A stretch of DNA of 36,798 nt from Oscillatoriales cyanobacterium CG2_30_40_61. Its GTDB lineage: Bacteria > Cyanobacteriota > Cyanobacteriia > Cyanobacteriales > Microcoleaceae. Location of the stretch: positions 1-36,798 of the forward strand of contig MNYZ01000053.1 in assembly GCA_001873365.1 (NCBI GenBank). Direction: 5' to 3'. A model generated the notes under the pieces. It was not told the DNA's origin. It made no database searches and saw nothing but the letters and a program-made list of their open reading frames with translations. The translations under genes and the position numbers were made by a program. This document shows, piece by piece, positions 24,789 through 33,335 of this stretch. How positions within the stretch are numbered: position 1 is the first letter of the stretch; each line of letters starts with the position of its first letter.

Positions 24789-27059
24789 TTAATTCAGTTT
24801 AAACCGACGTAATCTTAACGCATTAGTAACAACAGAAATCGAACTTAATGCCATGGCTCCTCCAGCAATAATAGGATTGAGTAACCAACCCGTTAAAGGG
24901 TAAAAAATTCCCGCCGAGATCGGGATTCCAGCCGAGTTATAGATAAAGGCAAAAAACAGATTTTGGCGAATATTATTTAAGGTAGCTTTGCTAAGTTTAA
25001 TCGCCGTAACTATTCCCATTAAATCCCCTGAAATTAAGGTAATATCACTGGCTGCGATCGCAATATCTGTCCCAGTTCCAATTGCAATTCCCACATCTGC
25101 TTGAGCCAAAGCCGGAGCATCATTAATACCATCCCCCACCATCGCCACAATTTGATCATGTTTTTTTTGCCATTTTCGTTCATTTTGTAGGGATTTAATT
25201 ATATTAGCTTTTTGGTCGGGACGGACTTCTGCAAATACCCGTTTGATTCCCACTTCCGAGGCGATCGCTTGGGCAGTTTTTTGATTATCTCCCGTTAACA
25301 TAACTACCTCTAAACCCATTTTTTGTAACTTTTTAATTGCCGTTTTAGAAGTTGGTTTTAGAGCATCTGAAATAGCAATTAATCCTTCTATTTCTCCATC
25401 TAATGCTATCCAAGCAGTTGTTTTTCCTTCTGACTCCCAAGCGGATTGATATTGTTTTAAAGTTTCGGTTTTAATTCCTAATTCTTGCATCCAGCGAGAG
25501 GTGCCAATTTGTAATAATTGATCTGAAATATAACCTTGAACTCCCATTCCTGCTAAGGCTTGAAAATTGCTAATTTCAGGTAAGGAAAAATCAACACTTT
25601 GAGTTTTAGCATAATTAACAATAGCTTCTGCTAAGGGATGTTCCGATTGTTGTTCAATGGCTGCGGCTAATTGTAATAACTTTAATTCATGATCGTTGTT
25701 CGTCCCTCCAATCGTTATGTAGTGGGTCACTGTGGGTTTTCCGGCGGTTAAAGTTCCGGTTTTATCTAATACAATCGTTTGGATTTTATGAGCTAATTCC
25801 AGACTATCTGCTCCTTTAATTAAAATGCCATTTTCCGCCCCTAAACCCGTTCCCACCATCACAGAAGTGGGTGTGGCTAATCCCAATGCACAGGGACAAG
25901 CAATAATTAAAACTCCTACGGTTGTAGTAATGGCTAAAGTGATATTTCCAGTTAAATTAAACCAAATTATAAAAGTAGCGATCGCGATCGCAATTACAAC
26001 CGGAACAAACCAACCTGTCACCTGATCTGCTAATTTTTGAATCGGAGCTTTTGACCCCTGCGCCTGTTGAACTAACTGCACAATTTGGGCTAATACCGTA
26101 TCTTTTCCCACCCGTGAAGCTCGAAATTTAAAACTTCCGGTTTTATTAATTGTAGCTCCAATAACTTCATCCCCCGGATATTTTTCAACGGGAATACTTT
26201 CCCCCGTCACCATTCCTTCATCAACCGTAGAATTTCCTTCTATTACTTCGCCATCCACGGGGATTTTTTCCCCAGGACGTACCCGAATAATATCCCCCAA
26301 ATTAACAGTTTCAATGGGAATATCAATTTCCTGTCCTGACCGAATTACCCTGGCAGTTTTAGCTTGTAATCCGATTAATTTTTTAATCGCATCGGAGGTT
26401 TTTCCTTTGGCTCTATTTTCTAATAATTGACCCAGTAAAATTAAGGTAATAATTACAACCGCAGATTCATAATAAACATCCGCCGATAGCCCTTGATTTA
26501 GCAAAAATTGCGGATAAAAGGTAACAAAAATAGAATACAAATAAGCCGCCCCTGTTCCCACAGCAATTAAGGTATTCATATCCGCTTGATGACGTTTAAA
26601 TCCTTTCCATGCTCCCAAGAAAAAACTTTGACCCGACCAAAATAAAATCGGCGTGCTTAGGATTAATTGTAACCAAGGGTTGTGCATCCAGTGGGGAATA
26701 AAGGGTAAATCTAAACCCGTCATCATCGGTAATCCCCCGATGACTAAAAACACACTAACAATGGCACTGATTAAAACTTTTTGGGTTAACTTTTTCTCAA
26801 TTTCTCGGTTGTCTTTTTGGCTATTTTCAAGATCAGATGTTGTATCTTCTATGGGTTGAGCCGTATATCCCGCATCTGTAACCGCTTGTTGAATTTGCTC
26901 AATAGTTGTTTGAGTAGAATCAAATTCAACTGTTGCTTGTTCCGCCCCAAAATTAACCTGACAAATTCCCACCCCCGCCACATTTTGAATCGCAGTTTCT
27001 ATGGTATTGGCGCAGGAGGCGCACCCCATTCCTTTTAATCGTAAATAGCTTATTTTCAT
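24789..27059 (-). CDS. copA: Copper-transporting P1B-type ATPase
   Basis: This 756-residue heavy-metal P-type ATPase has an N-terminal metal-binding domain with GMGCASC (Cys13, Cys16) and eight expected membrane helices. The CPC motif in helix 6 (388-390) is followed by ALGLATP. DKTGTLT gives the phosphorylated Asp at 432, SEHPLAEA the conserved His-Pro, and [13 protein letters not shown] the hinge. FIYNSAG in helix 7 and MALSS in helix 8 match the Cu(I) subgroup (P1B-1). It moves Cu(I) across a membrane; cyanobacteria use CtaA at the plasma membrane and PacS at the thylakoid, and I cannot say which this is. A MerR-type promoter lies about 80 bp upstream, suggesting metal-induced expression. 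Confidence 0.94.
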   Translation of the reverse strand: MKISYLRLKGMGCASCANTIETAIQNVAGVGICQVNFGAEQATVEFDSTQTTIEQIQQAVTDAGYTAQPIEDTTSDLENSQKDNREIEKKLTQKVLISAIVSVFLVIGGLPMMTGLDLPFIPHWMHNPWLQLILSTPILFWSGQSFFLGAWKGFKRHQADMNTLIAVGTGAAYLYSIFVTFYPQFLLNQGLSADVYYESAVVIITLILLGQLLENRAKGKTSDAIKKLIGLQAKTARVIRSGQEIDIPIETVNLGDIIRVRPGEKIPVDGEVIEGNSTVDEGMVTGESIPVEKYPGDEVIGATINKTGSFKFRASRVGKDTVLAQIVQLVQQAQGSKAPIQKLADQVTGWFVPVVIAIAIATFIIWFNLTGNITLAITTTVGVLIIACPCALGLATPTSVMVGTGLGAENGILIKGADSLELAHKIQTIVLDKTGTLTAGKPTVTHYITIGGTNNDHELKLLQLAAAIEQQSEHPLAEAIVNYAKTQSVDFSLPEISNFQALAGMGVQGYISDQLLQIGTSRWMQELGIKTETLKQYQSAWESEGKTTAWIALDGEIEGLIAISDALKPTSKTAIKKLQKMGLEVVMLTGDNQKTAQAIASEVGIKRVFAEVRPDQKANIIKSLQNERKWQKKHDQIVAMVGDGINDAPALAQADVGIAIGTGTDIAIAASDITLISGDLMGIVTAIKLSKATLNNIRQNLFFAFIYNSAGIPISAGIFYPLTGWLLNPIIAGGAMALSSISVVTNALRLRRFKLN

Positions 27060-27140
27060 GGTTTAAACTCCATTTTGAGTTGAGTTCGGTGGTGAGTGTG
27101 CTACGACCCGCACTCCATCGTTTAACTGTTGTTGACTTTT

Positions 27141-27172
27141 ATTCTAAAGTCTCCCCTCCACTGGAGTGTCAA
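27141..27172 (-). promoter_or_regulatory. MerR-type promoter/operator upstream of copA
   Basis: On the minus strand, TTGACA (27172-27167) and TAGAAT (27146-27141) are separated by 20 bp, longer than the usual 17. The spacer holds CTCCAGTGGAG and GGGAGACT, forming an imperfect dyad. Over-long spacers with an internal dyad are the hallmark of promoters activated by MerR-family metal sensors. It points at copA (start 27059). No MerR gene is in the window. Confidence 0.65.
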
Positions 27173-27202
27173 GGGGGAATGGAAAATTAAATTCCCCATC
27201 GC

Positions 27203-27355
27203 CTATAACCCGTTAAAATGCAGGGGTAAAAGGACTGTAGCGGTTGTTCCTTGGTTAATTTGGCTGTCTAAATCAATTTGACCGTGATGGTTTTCCACGA
27301 TGGCTTGGGCGATCGCCAAGCCCAAACCAGACCTCCCCCTATTGGGATGAGTATG
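27203..27355 (-). pseudogene. Histidine kinase remnant (C-terminal about 50 codons)
   Basis: The DNA is collinear, without gaps, with the 3' end of the intact kinase gene at 29630-29782. It still reads in frame through [20 protein letters not shown] to the stop, but has RGRSGLG where the intact copy has SGGSGLG in the G2 box. The rest of the kinase, about 1.3 kb, is missing: at 27356 the sequence jumps to what in the intact copy is the start region of the Uma2 gene. No start codon or catalytic His remains. Confidence 0.85.
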
Positions 27356-27412
27356 AAATTTTTGCTAATCTATGAATAGGTTAAAATTCCATTTTAGTAT
27401 ACGGAAAACATA

Positions 27413-27571
27413 ATGATCTTACAAGTTGAAGCCAAACAAAATTATAAAATGGATCACAAACACTGGATTTTTATGGAGTATAATAATAGCCATGAAAACT
27501 CAGTGCTTAATTCCATTTTGTTTGAAATGGCTGTGGCTGATATTTATGACAAAGTTGAGTTTGAGTCCTAA
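27413..27571 (+). pseudogene. Uma2 gene with large in-frame internal deletion (52 codons)
   Basis: The start MILQVEA and the end (HWIFMEYNNS to DIYDKVEF) match both ends of the intact Uma2 gene at 31134-31709, but about 139 internal codons are gone. The missing part includes the whole nuclease-like core. The frame is preserved from ATG 27413 to TAA 27571, and the upstream leader (TTTGCTAATCTAT) matches that of the intact copy. It could still make a 52-residue peptide, but no activity is expected. Confidence 0.85.
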
Positions 27572-27585
27572 ATCCGATCATCTTA

Positions 27586-28341
27586 TTATAGAATTTGGTC
27601 AATACTCTCAACCACTTGCTCAATAAAGGTAACAGCATCATTAACGAGGTTGTCATCAATAGGCCAACGATCACCAATATTAAAGGCTGGATTTATATCG
27701 GCTTCATGAGCAATTTTATTTCTTCGTCCAACAATAGCATTGAGATCGGCTTTAATGTCTTTAGTTTTTCTCCCTATTAGATTAGCAACTTCCTTCCATA
27801 AATCTTTATCAGAAATTAACCGAATTGAACTCGCAATGTTATCAGGTGTTTGATAGCTGTCCTTCCTTAATTTTGCTTGAATCTCATTTTTTAAAAGTAC
27901 AATATTCTCTTCATTTAGTTTATTGGAAAGAGTTTGAGATATTACAGGAATTAAAGTAGACAAAGTTTGAGGTTGTGTCAAAAATTCCTCACCTTTTATT
28001 TGTTGCACTTCATCTTCTAACCAAGATTCAATATCAAGGGCTATAATTCTATCTTGGCGTGCTGTACCTAACGAGACTTGAAAACGATCAAACGCGGATT
28101 GAGTTGTATTCGCAGTAACTCTGGGTTCAGGACGTTGACCTCGATAAATTTCTAACATCCCCAACGTGACAACTTCATGAACATAATAATCTAATGCACT
28201 CACCGCTAAAACCAAAGCAGATCTTAAAATATCTGAGACATCTAAAACATTAGTCGATTGAGCTTTGAGAGAATTATGCAAAGCAATTAAATCTCTAACA
28301 CGACCTATACTAATCCGAAATTGATCAATGGCTGACTGCAT
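27586..28341 (-). CDS. HEPN-domain protein, probable RNase (MAE_28990-like)
   Basis: This is a 251-residue, largely helical protein. An N-terminal helical unit contains LRSALVLAVSALDYYVHE (39-56). A C-terminal unit carries GRRNKIAHEAD: Arg207, Asn208 and His212 give the Rx4H motif of HEPN ribonucleases. The layout resembles the MAE_28990/RiboL-PSP-HEPN proteins of cyanobacteria. HEPN proteins cleave RNA in toxin-antitoxin, abortive-infection and CRISPR systems. The start codon overlaps the end of the upstream parA-like gene by 17 bp, so translation is probably coupled. There is no classical antitoxin (MNT) next to it. Whether ParA restrains, activates or positions this protein is unknown. Confidence 0.75.
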   Translation of the reverse strand: MQSAIDQFRISIGRVRDLIALHNSLKAQSTNVLDVSDILRSALVLAVSALDYYVHEVVTLGMLEIYRGQRPEPRVTANTTQSAFDRFQVSLGTARQDRIIALDIESWLEDEVQQIKGEEFLTQPQTLSTLIPVISQTLSNKLNEENIVLLKNEIQAKLRKDSYQTPDNIASSIRLISDKDLWKEVANLIGRKTKDIKADLNAIVGRRNKIAHEADINPAFNIGDRWPIDDNLVNDAVTFIEQVVESIDQIL

Positions 28342-29386
28342 AAGCGGCGGTTAATTCAATCACTTGATCGGCTAAGTTTGAAAAAAACAGTCTAAATTCT
28401 TTTTGCTTATTTAGATTTTGTTCTAATAATCTACCCGTTAAGTTTACATGATCTGCTGTTAAGGCATAAACTGGGGTTTGGTATTCTTGAGATAATGCAA
28501 TTAAACTATTGAAATCAGGGATTTTTGCTAAAGTAAATGTATCTTGAATCCCCTTGTATTTATAAGCTCCCTTTGGTAATGTCATATTATTTGTTTGTAA
28601 AATAGGGACTAGCTTACAACTCACAGTTTCCTCGATTTTTTGAATCCACTTTTGAAAAGCCCTTGTTTCTTTGCCATTTTTAATCCGATAATTCTGTATA
28701 ATTGTTCCCAGAAAACGTAATGTCACATCAGGAAAAGGATAATCAGCATCTCTTAAAATTGGCAAAGCACTAGCTGATTTAGCCCAACGATACCACTTAG
28801 GTAAGACTTTCGATAAAGAATCAATTGCCATGACTGAGAAAAAGTCAGCCGTTGTAGGAACCATAAAAAAGTCACTAATCATCAACAAATTCTGATTAAT
28901 TGCTCCTAAACTGGGACTCATATCAATTAAAATATAGTCAGCCTCAAACTTTTCCGCCGTTCTTTCAAATAAATAATTAATCGAACCAGGCAAATTTTTA
29001 AGCGTTTGAATTGATCCGCTTAACTCTTGTGCAAGACCTAGCGTAACTTCATACTCGGCAAATCCCACATTACCCGGAAGCAAAAATAATCCGTCTCGAC
29101 CTTCTATTGGGATACAATCTATAGCTTCAATCGCTTTAGGTTGGGATTCAAATGCAGGAGCTAAACCAGTTTTAATGTTGGATTTGGTATTATAAATCTG
29201 TTCTATTCTTTCTTCACCTTCTTCTGTTCCTTCTCCTAATGCCATTCCCGTTAGATTACACTGGGGATCGGTATCGGCTAAAATCACTCTTTTACCTTTC
29301 TCTGCCAGCATCCAACCTAGATTAAAGGTCGTTGTTGTTTTGCTAACACCACCTTTATGATTAAATAGAGCAATTTTTTGAACCAT
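28325..29386 (-). CDS. ParA/MinD-family ATPase
   Basis: The frame is open from 29407. I place the start at ATG 29386 (MVQKIALFNHKGG), where AAGGA lies eight bases upstream, giving 353 residues. It has the deviant Walker A HKGGVSKTTT (10-19), the switch I-like VILADTDPQCNLTG, and the Walker B YILIDMSPSLGAINQN. Between these are about 80 residues not typical of short ParA proteins, and the C-terminal 100 residues are helical. ParA proteins move DNA or protein cargo through ATP-dependent dimer cycles. There is no parB or centromere-like repeat nearby, and the second gene is a HEPN protein. I infer a two-gene unit rather than a plasmid partition locus. Confidence 0.85.
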   Translation of the reverse strand: MVQKIALFNHKGGVSKTTTTFNLGWMLAEKGKRVILADTDPQCNLTGMALGEGTEEGEERIEQIYNTKSNIKTGLAPAFESQPKAIEAIDCIPIEGRDGLFLLPGNVGFAEYEVTLGLAQELSGSIQTLKNLPGSINYLFERTAEKFEADYILIDMSPSLGAINQNLLMISDFFMVPTTADFFSVMAIDSLSKVLPKWYRWAKSASALPILRDADYPFPDVTLRFLGTIIQNYRIKNGKETRAFQKWIQKIEETVSCKLVPILQTNNMTLPKGAYKYKGIQDTFTLAKIPDFNSLIALSQEYQTPVYALTADHVNLTGRLLEQNLNKQKEFRLFFSNLADQVIELTAAYAVSH

Positions 29387-29567
29387 TGTAATTATCCTTA
29401 AAATCAACAGAATAGAATAGTTTGATTATAGCTTAAAATTGTTTGTCATGTCAATGTATTTTATCCTAGAGTCTTCTTTAGTTATTTATTTTTATCAACT
29501 TACTCCCTATTCTGAATTAGGCGATGTATGCACTATATTTACACACCCGATAATGTTATTGATGTTT

Positions 29568-29599
29568 ATTCTAAAGTCTCCTCTCCACTGAAGTGTCAA
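29568..29599 (-). promoter_or_regulatory. Duplicate MerR-type promoter, now upstream of parA
   Basis: On the minus strand, TTGACA (29599-29594), a 20-bp spacer, and TAGAAT (29573-29568). Compared with the copA site, the spacer reads CTTCAGTGGAGAGGAGACTT and the dyad is weaker (CTTCAG for CTCCAG). The spacing and both hexamers are unchanged. It points at the parA-like gene, whose start is about 180 bp downstream. Confidence 0.55.
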
Positions 29600-29629
29600 G
29601 GCGTAATTTAAAATTAAATTTTTCATCGC

Positions 29630-31069
29630 CTATAACCCGTTAAAATGCAGGGGTAAAAGGACTGTAGCGGTTGTTCCTTGGTTAATTTGACTTTCTAAAT
29701 CAATTTGACCGTGATGGTTTTCCACAATAGCTTGGGCGATCGCTAACCCCAAACCAGACCCCCCACTATTGCGATGGGTACGAGAGGGATCAACCCGATA
29801 AAACCGATCAAAAATATTAGGTAATGCTTCAGTTGGAATCCCAATTCCTGTATCTTTTATGATAACTTGTAATCCTTCAAATTTTAAGATAGAATTTGAT
29901 TTTTCCCAAGATTCTGTCACCTTTCCTAATCTGGGTTGTCGCTTAGGTTTGGTGATGGATTTTAATTCAATTTGAATCTTACCGCCAGCAGGGGTATACT
30001 GTACCGAATTACTGACTAAATTAGTAAATAATCGCACCAATTGATCCCAATCTCCCTCTAAATTAAAAGGTTCATTTTCCTGGGAATAATTACTATCTGA
30101 ATTAATAATAGTATCCTCAACATCCTCAATAAAATCTAAGGAAAGTTGGATTCCTTGTTGAGTTGCGATCGCATTTTGTTCTTCCACCACTTCCATTAAT
30201 AACCCATCCAAGGGGAGAGAAATAAATTGAGGTTTAACAATTCCGCTATCCTGTCTAGCTAAAAATAATAAATCATCTACTAACCGACCTAAACGGCGAG
30301 TAATTCGTTCAATAACTTGTAAATGTTGTTGTTCAGAACTGGATAAATTAGGTTCAGCTAAAGCCACTTGTACATTAGTTTGAATCATCGCAATCGGACT
30401 TCTTAATTCATGGGAAGCATCGGCGGTAAATTGTTTTAAACGTTGGTAAGAATCCCGCACAGGTTCTATGGCTAAACCCGATAAAAACCAGCCAATAGTA
30501 GCTACACCAATTAACATTAAAATAGTTCCTAAAGTCAAATCAAAAATTAACTGTTGAATGGGTTTTGTAACTTCAAACCAAGGATGACTAACTCGCAAAT
30601 AACCTAATACCTGTCGTCCGATTTCTACCCGATCTGTCACCTGTCTTAAAATCATTTCTGAAACGTTATTTTGTTCAGAAATATGTACTGTTTCTCCACT
30701 GCGGTTGGGATGAAGCGAAATATCCAAAGGTTGAGAAAAAGTAGACCATAATAATTCCCCCGTTTGACTAAACCATTCAATATCAATATGATCATCTTCA
30801 ACGTTATTTGGATTATTTCTAAAACTGGCTTCAACATTCACTTGAAATTGACCCGCTAAAACCGCCGGAGACATAGCTGGAGGCGTCGCCACAGGTTCAA
30901 TTACTAAAGAACGTTCTACCACCTCCACAACGTGATTTAAGGTATCATCAATCCTTTCAATTAAGGTATTTCGTACATAGAAATAAAATCCACTGGCGAA
31001 TAGTAATAATAAAATAGCGGTAACTGCTGTATACCAAATTGCTAACCGTCGCCGAGTTGCTTGAAACAT
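29630..31069 (-). CDS. Membrane sensor histidine kinase
   Basis: This 479-residue protein has two transmembrane helices (about 11-32 and 176-198) flanking a sensor domain of about 140 residues, then a HisKA domain with FTADASHELRSPIAMIQ (phosphoryl His220) and an ATPase domain with NLVSNSVQYTP (N box), DTGIGIP (G1), FDRFYR (F box) and [10 protein letters not shown] (G2). All catalytic boxes are intact. It phosphorylates a response regulator that is not in the window, making it an orphan here. The signal is unknown; its ancestral position beside copA and a MerR-type promoter hints at metals but does not prove it. A deleted copy of this gene's 3' end lies at 27203-27355. Confidence 0.92.
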   Translation of the reverse strand: MFQATRRRLAIWYTAVTAILLLLFASGFYFYVRNTLIERIDDTLNHVVEVVERSLVIEPVATPPAMSPAVLAGQFQVNVEASFRNNPNNVEDDHIDIEWFSQTGELLWSTFSQPLDISLHPNRSGETVHISEQNNVSEMILRQVTDRVEIGRQVLGYLRVSHPWFEVTKPIQQLIFDLTLGTILMLIGVATIGWFLSGLAIEPVRDSYQRLKQFTADASHELRSPIAMIQTNVQVALAEPNLSSSEQQHLQVIERITRRLGRLVDDLLFLARQDSGIVKPQFISLPLDGLLMEVVEEQNAIATQQGIQLSLDFIEDVEDTIINSDSNYSQENEPFNLEGDWDQLVRLFTNLVSNSVQYTPAGGKIQIELKSITKPKRQPRLGKVTESWEKSNSILKFEGLQVIIKDTGIGIPTEALPNIFDRFYRVDPSRTHRNSGGSGLGLAIAQAIVENHHGQIDLESQINQGTTATVLLPLHFNGL

Positions 31070-31133
31070 AAGTTAAAAAAATTTGCTAATCTATAAATAG
31101 GTTATAATTATATTTTAGGATAGGGAAAATACA

Positions 31134-31709
31134 ATGATTTTACAAGTTGAAGAAAAAAGAGCCCATACTCTGGAAGAATATCTGGATTTTGAAGTTAATT
31201 CTTCAGAACGCCACGAATATATTAACGGTGAAATTAGACCCATGACCGGGGGAACTCCCAATCATAATCAAATTACTGGTAATCTCTCCGCGACGCTGAA
31301 TTTTGCCCTCAAGCGTCAACCCTACCGCGTATTTGTTACGGATCAACGTCTTTGGATTCCTAAAAAACGCCTCTATACCTATCCTGATATTATGGTAATT
31401 CAGGGTGATATTCAACTCCAAGAAGGGAGAAAAGATACAATTACAAATCCATTAATTCTTGTAGAAGTATTATCCGCATCAACTAGAAATTACGACAAAG
31501 ACGAAAAATTTGCAGCCTATCGTACCCTTCCCACTTTTCAGGAATATATTCTGATTGATCAATATAATATTCAGATAGAACATTATTATAAAACCGATCA
31601 GAAACATTGGATATTTATGGAGTATAATAATAGTAATGAAAACTTAGTATTTAACTCGATATCTTTTGAAATTGCTGTTGCTGATATTTATGATAAAGTA
31701 GAGTTTTAA
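31134..31709 (+). CDS. Uma2-family (DUF820) protein, intact copy
   Basis: This 191-residue protein has the family layout: an N-terminal TLEEYLDFEVNSSERHEYIN, INGEIRPMTGGTPNHNQI, YPDIMVIQG (Asp), PLILVEVLSASTRNYDKDEK (Glu and basic residues), and EYILIDQYNIQIEHYY. These are PD-(D/E)xK-like elements. It is divergent from the histidine kinase gene with a 64-bp gap. The stop is followed within 6 bp by the broken 5' end of a hicA-like gene on the other strand, so its downstream side is a rearrangement junction. Its role is unknown, as for the whole family. Confidence 0.87.
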   Translation: MILQVEEKRAHTLEEYLDFEVNSSERHEYINGEIRPMTGGTPNHNQITGNLSATLNFALKRQPYRVFVTDQRLWIPKKRLYTYPDIMVIQGDIQLQEGRKDTITNPLILVEVLSASTRNYDKDEKFAAYRTLPTFQEYILIDQYNIQIEHYYKTDQKHWIFMEYNNSNENLVFNSISFEIAVADIYDKVEF

Positions 31710-31715
31710 TCCTAT

Positions 31716-31736
31716 CAAACCAGGTAAATTACTCAT
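31716..31736 (-). pseudogene. hicA-like toxin gene, first codons only
   Basis: ATG at 31736 opens MSNLPGL, the typical first residues of HicA mRNA-interferase toxins, downstream of a HicB-like gene on the same strand. After about seven codons the match ends, and the sequence joins the 3' end of the Uma2 gene. Only this short fragment supports the call, so the evidence is weak alone. The hicB-hicA order strengthens it. Confidence 0.4.
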
Positions 31737-31785
31737 ACTTGCACCAAAACTTTCAGCAATACCAATAAACTCTAATGATTCATTT

Positions 31786-31950
31786 TCACCAATTATCAAA
31801 TTCTAGGCAAAGTTCTATGGCCTCTTGAATCCGTGACCTAAGCTCATCAAGGGACTTTGCTTGTGTATGACAACCTTTTAAAGTAGGAACTGAAGCCACA
31901 AAATAACCATCGGAGTCTTTTTCAATCAGTACATTAAATTCTTTTACCAT
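31786..31950 (-). pseudogene. HicB-like antitoxin, probably frameshifted
   Basis: ATG at 31950 opens a 54-codon frame, MVKEFNVLIEKDSDGYFVAS and on through VPTLKGCHTQAKSLDEL to a stop at 31786. This is the HicB antitoxin fold (partial RNase-H-like), which binds and blocks HicA. The frame ends early at EFDNW. Skipping one base there continues into ENESLEFIGIAESFGA, the expected HicB C-terminus, and then to the hicA start. A one-base insertion is therefore likely. The complete toxin gene is absent, so this is a decayed toxin-antitoxin locus. Confidence 0.7.
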
Positions 31951-32084
31951 TTCTTAATTTTTCCTTACGTCCTACACTAACTTACTTTATTAAATTCAAT
32001 TCTATTAGGTTTTATTGTGTTCAACCCAAACTTTATCAAATCAATTCACGACTTTGTTACTTATAATATTCAAAATGACACTTA

Positions 32085-32384
32085 TTGCCTGTAGACTTAT
32101 TACCTACAAAAATTGATGATACTCATGTGAATACAAATTCAGAACAAGATATTAAATACCGCTTTGGTAAAGCAATGAGGCGACGTCGCCGAGAGTTAGA
32201 CCTATCTCAAGAAGAACTAGCAGAACGCTCAGAACTTCATCGTACTTATATTTCTAGTATTGAGAGAGGTCAGCGAAACCCCTCTTTAGAAAATATTGAA
32301 AAAATCGCAAAAGCATTGAGAATTTCTATCTCGGAGCTTTTTGAAAAATATAGTATAGAAGAGGAGAATAAAACGGATGAGTAA
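32085..32384 (+). CDS. XRE-family regulator, likely controller protein of R-M system 2
   Basis: This protein of up to 99 residues has a Cro/C1-type helix-turn-helix: GKAMRRRRRELDLSQEELAE, then RTYISSIERGQRNPSLENIE. Two starts are possible, TTG 32085 (99 residues) and GTG 32127 (85 residues, MNTNSEQDI). Neither has a ribosome-binding site, and a TATAAT at 32062-32067 would put transcription start near 32073, so a leaderless or nearly leaderless message is plausible. The stop overlaps the restriction gene start by 8 bp (ATGAGTAA), giving coupled translation. This arrangement is the standard one for controller (C) proteins that delay nuclease synthesis after entry into a new cell. No clear C-box was found. 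Confidence 0.82.
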   Translation: MPVDLLPTKIDDTHVNTNSEQDIKYRFGKAMRRRRRELDLSQEELAERSELHRTYISSIERGQRNPSLENIEKIAKALRISISELFEKYSIEEENKTDE

Positions 32385-33333
32385 GAAAGATTGGTTTTTA
32401 CAAAAAAAAGGGGGAATTACAATTAAAAGTAGTGAGGTTTACCAAACACTATATTTACAAATTAAAGAAAAGATTAATCAAAATACATCAGTTCTTGATA
32501 TTCTCAGTTGGATAGAGGCAGAAGTAAAAATAGCTTATGAGGAAACTTATAAAGGTAAGTCTAAAATCAAGCTAACCCAAGGTGCACTGAATAATTGTAG
32601 AGGTCAATGGAATGAATTCTTAACTACTAGCTTTTTAGCTGAAATTGCTATAGATTTCTATTCAAATCGTAAACTCTATTTTGTACCTTTCCGCTTACCA
32701 AGTTCTGGTCAAACTAATAAAACTGTTAAGAAATCGAAATCAAAAAAAAAGGGAACGATTGAGGAAACTGTCTCAACTGAGGAAACTTTATCATCAGAAG
32801 CAGTATCCAAGTTTTTAGCACTCTTTAAAGAAGAGGAATTTCAAGAGAACCAAGGCTTACATCATATTAATCAATTCAAAGATAAAATATTTTTTTCGAG
32901 TCCTGACTATGTTTTATCAGTCTTAGATGATAAAGACTTGTTTAATCAGATTCAACCTTTATTAAAGCAACAAGCAAAAGAAGCGAAATCTTTAGGAACT
33001 GAAATTTATAAATTATTACAAGGTAAACTAAAAGCAAAAGAAGTTAAAGCAGCCCTATCGGTCAAAATTTCCAACCGTCCAGATCGTCGTTATCAACCAT
33101 TATATGAAGCAGCCATGATCAAAGCGATTGGATATGCTTGTAATCAAATATGGAAGTATTATATGATTACGGCAGAAAAAGCTTCACCCTCTGATATCAA
33201 AATTTTTACTCAAGGAATTTTACCTCATGGAATAGCTATTCAGCAAGAATTGAGAAGCGTAGATCAAGTTTATTCCTGTTCTAATAAAGAAGATTTAATG
33301 AATTTAGTGGAAGATGCTTATCGTAATCATTAG
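32377..33333 (+). CDS. Type II restriction endonuclease, Cfr10I/Bse634I family
   Basis: This 318-residue protein has blocks that match Cfr10I and Bse634I as I remember them: GALNNCRGQWNEFL (69-82, Glu80), FFSSPDYVLSV (172-182, Asp177), and ALSVKISNRPDRRYQPLYEA (226-245) with Lys230, the RPDRR motif (234-238) and Glu244. The Lys-to-Glu spacing of 14 equals that in both enzymes. Their active site is the swapped PD-x-x-x-K...E form, and the RPDRR arginines read a CCGG core. The predicted target is therefore RCCGGY or another CCGG-containing site. A Lys/Ser/Thr-rich insert (about 112-150) makes it longer than Cfr10I. It overlaps the XRE gene and converges on the methyltransferase gene. Confidence 0.85.
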   Translation: MSKKDWFLQKKGGITIKSSEVYQTLYLQIKEKINQNTSVLDILSWIEAEVKIAYEETYKGKSKIKLTQGALNNCRGQWNEFLTTSFLAEIAIDFYSNRKLYFVPFRLPSSGQTNKTVKKSKSKKKGTIEETVSTEETLSSEAVSKFLALFKEEEFQENQGLHHINQFKDKIFFSSPDYVLSVLDDKDLFNQIQPLLKQQAKEAKSLGTEIYKLLQGKLKAKEVKAALSVKISNRPDRRYQPLYEAAMIKAIGYACNQIWKYYMITAEKASPSDIKIFTQGILPHGIAIQQELRSVDQVYSCSNKEDLMNLVEDAYRNH

Positions 33334-33335
33334 GA

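Noticed and set aside
28325-29386. Plasmid partition locus
   Set aside because: ParA-like ATPase alone; no parB, no centromere-like iterons and no replication gene, and the second gene encodes a HEPN protein.
32040-32126. C-box operator upstream of the XRE regulator
   Set aside because: Scattered GACT and TATAAT elements are visible but no convincing symmetrical pair with proper spacing could be assigned.
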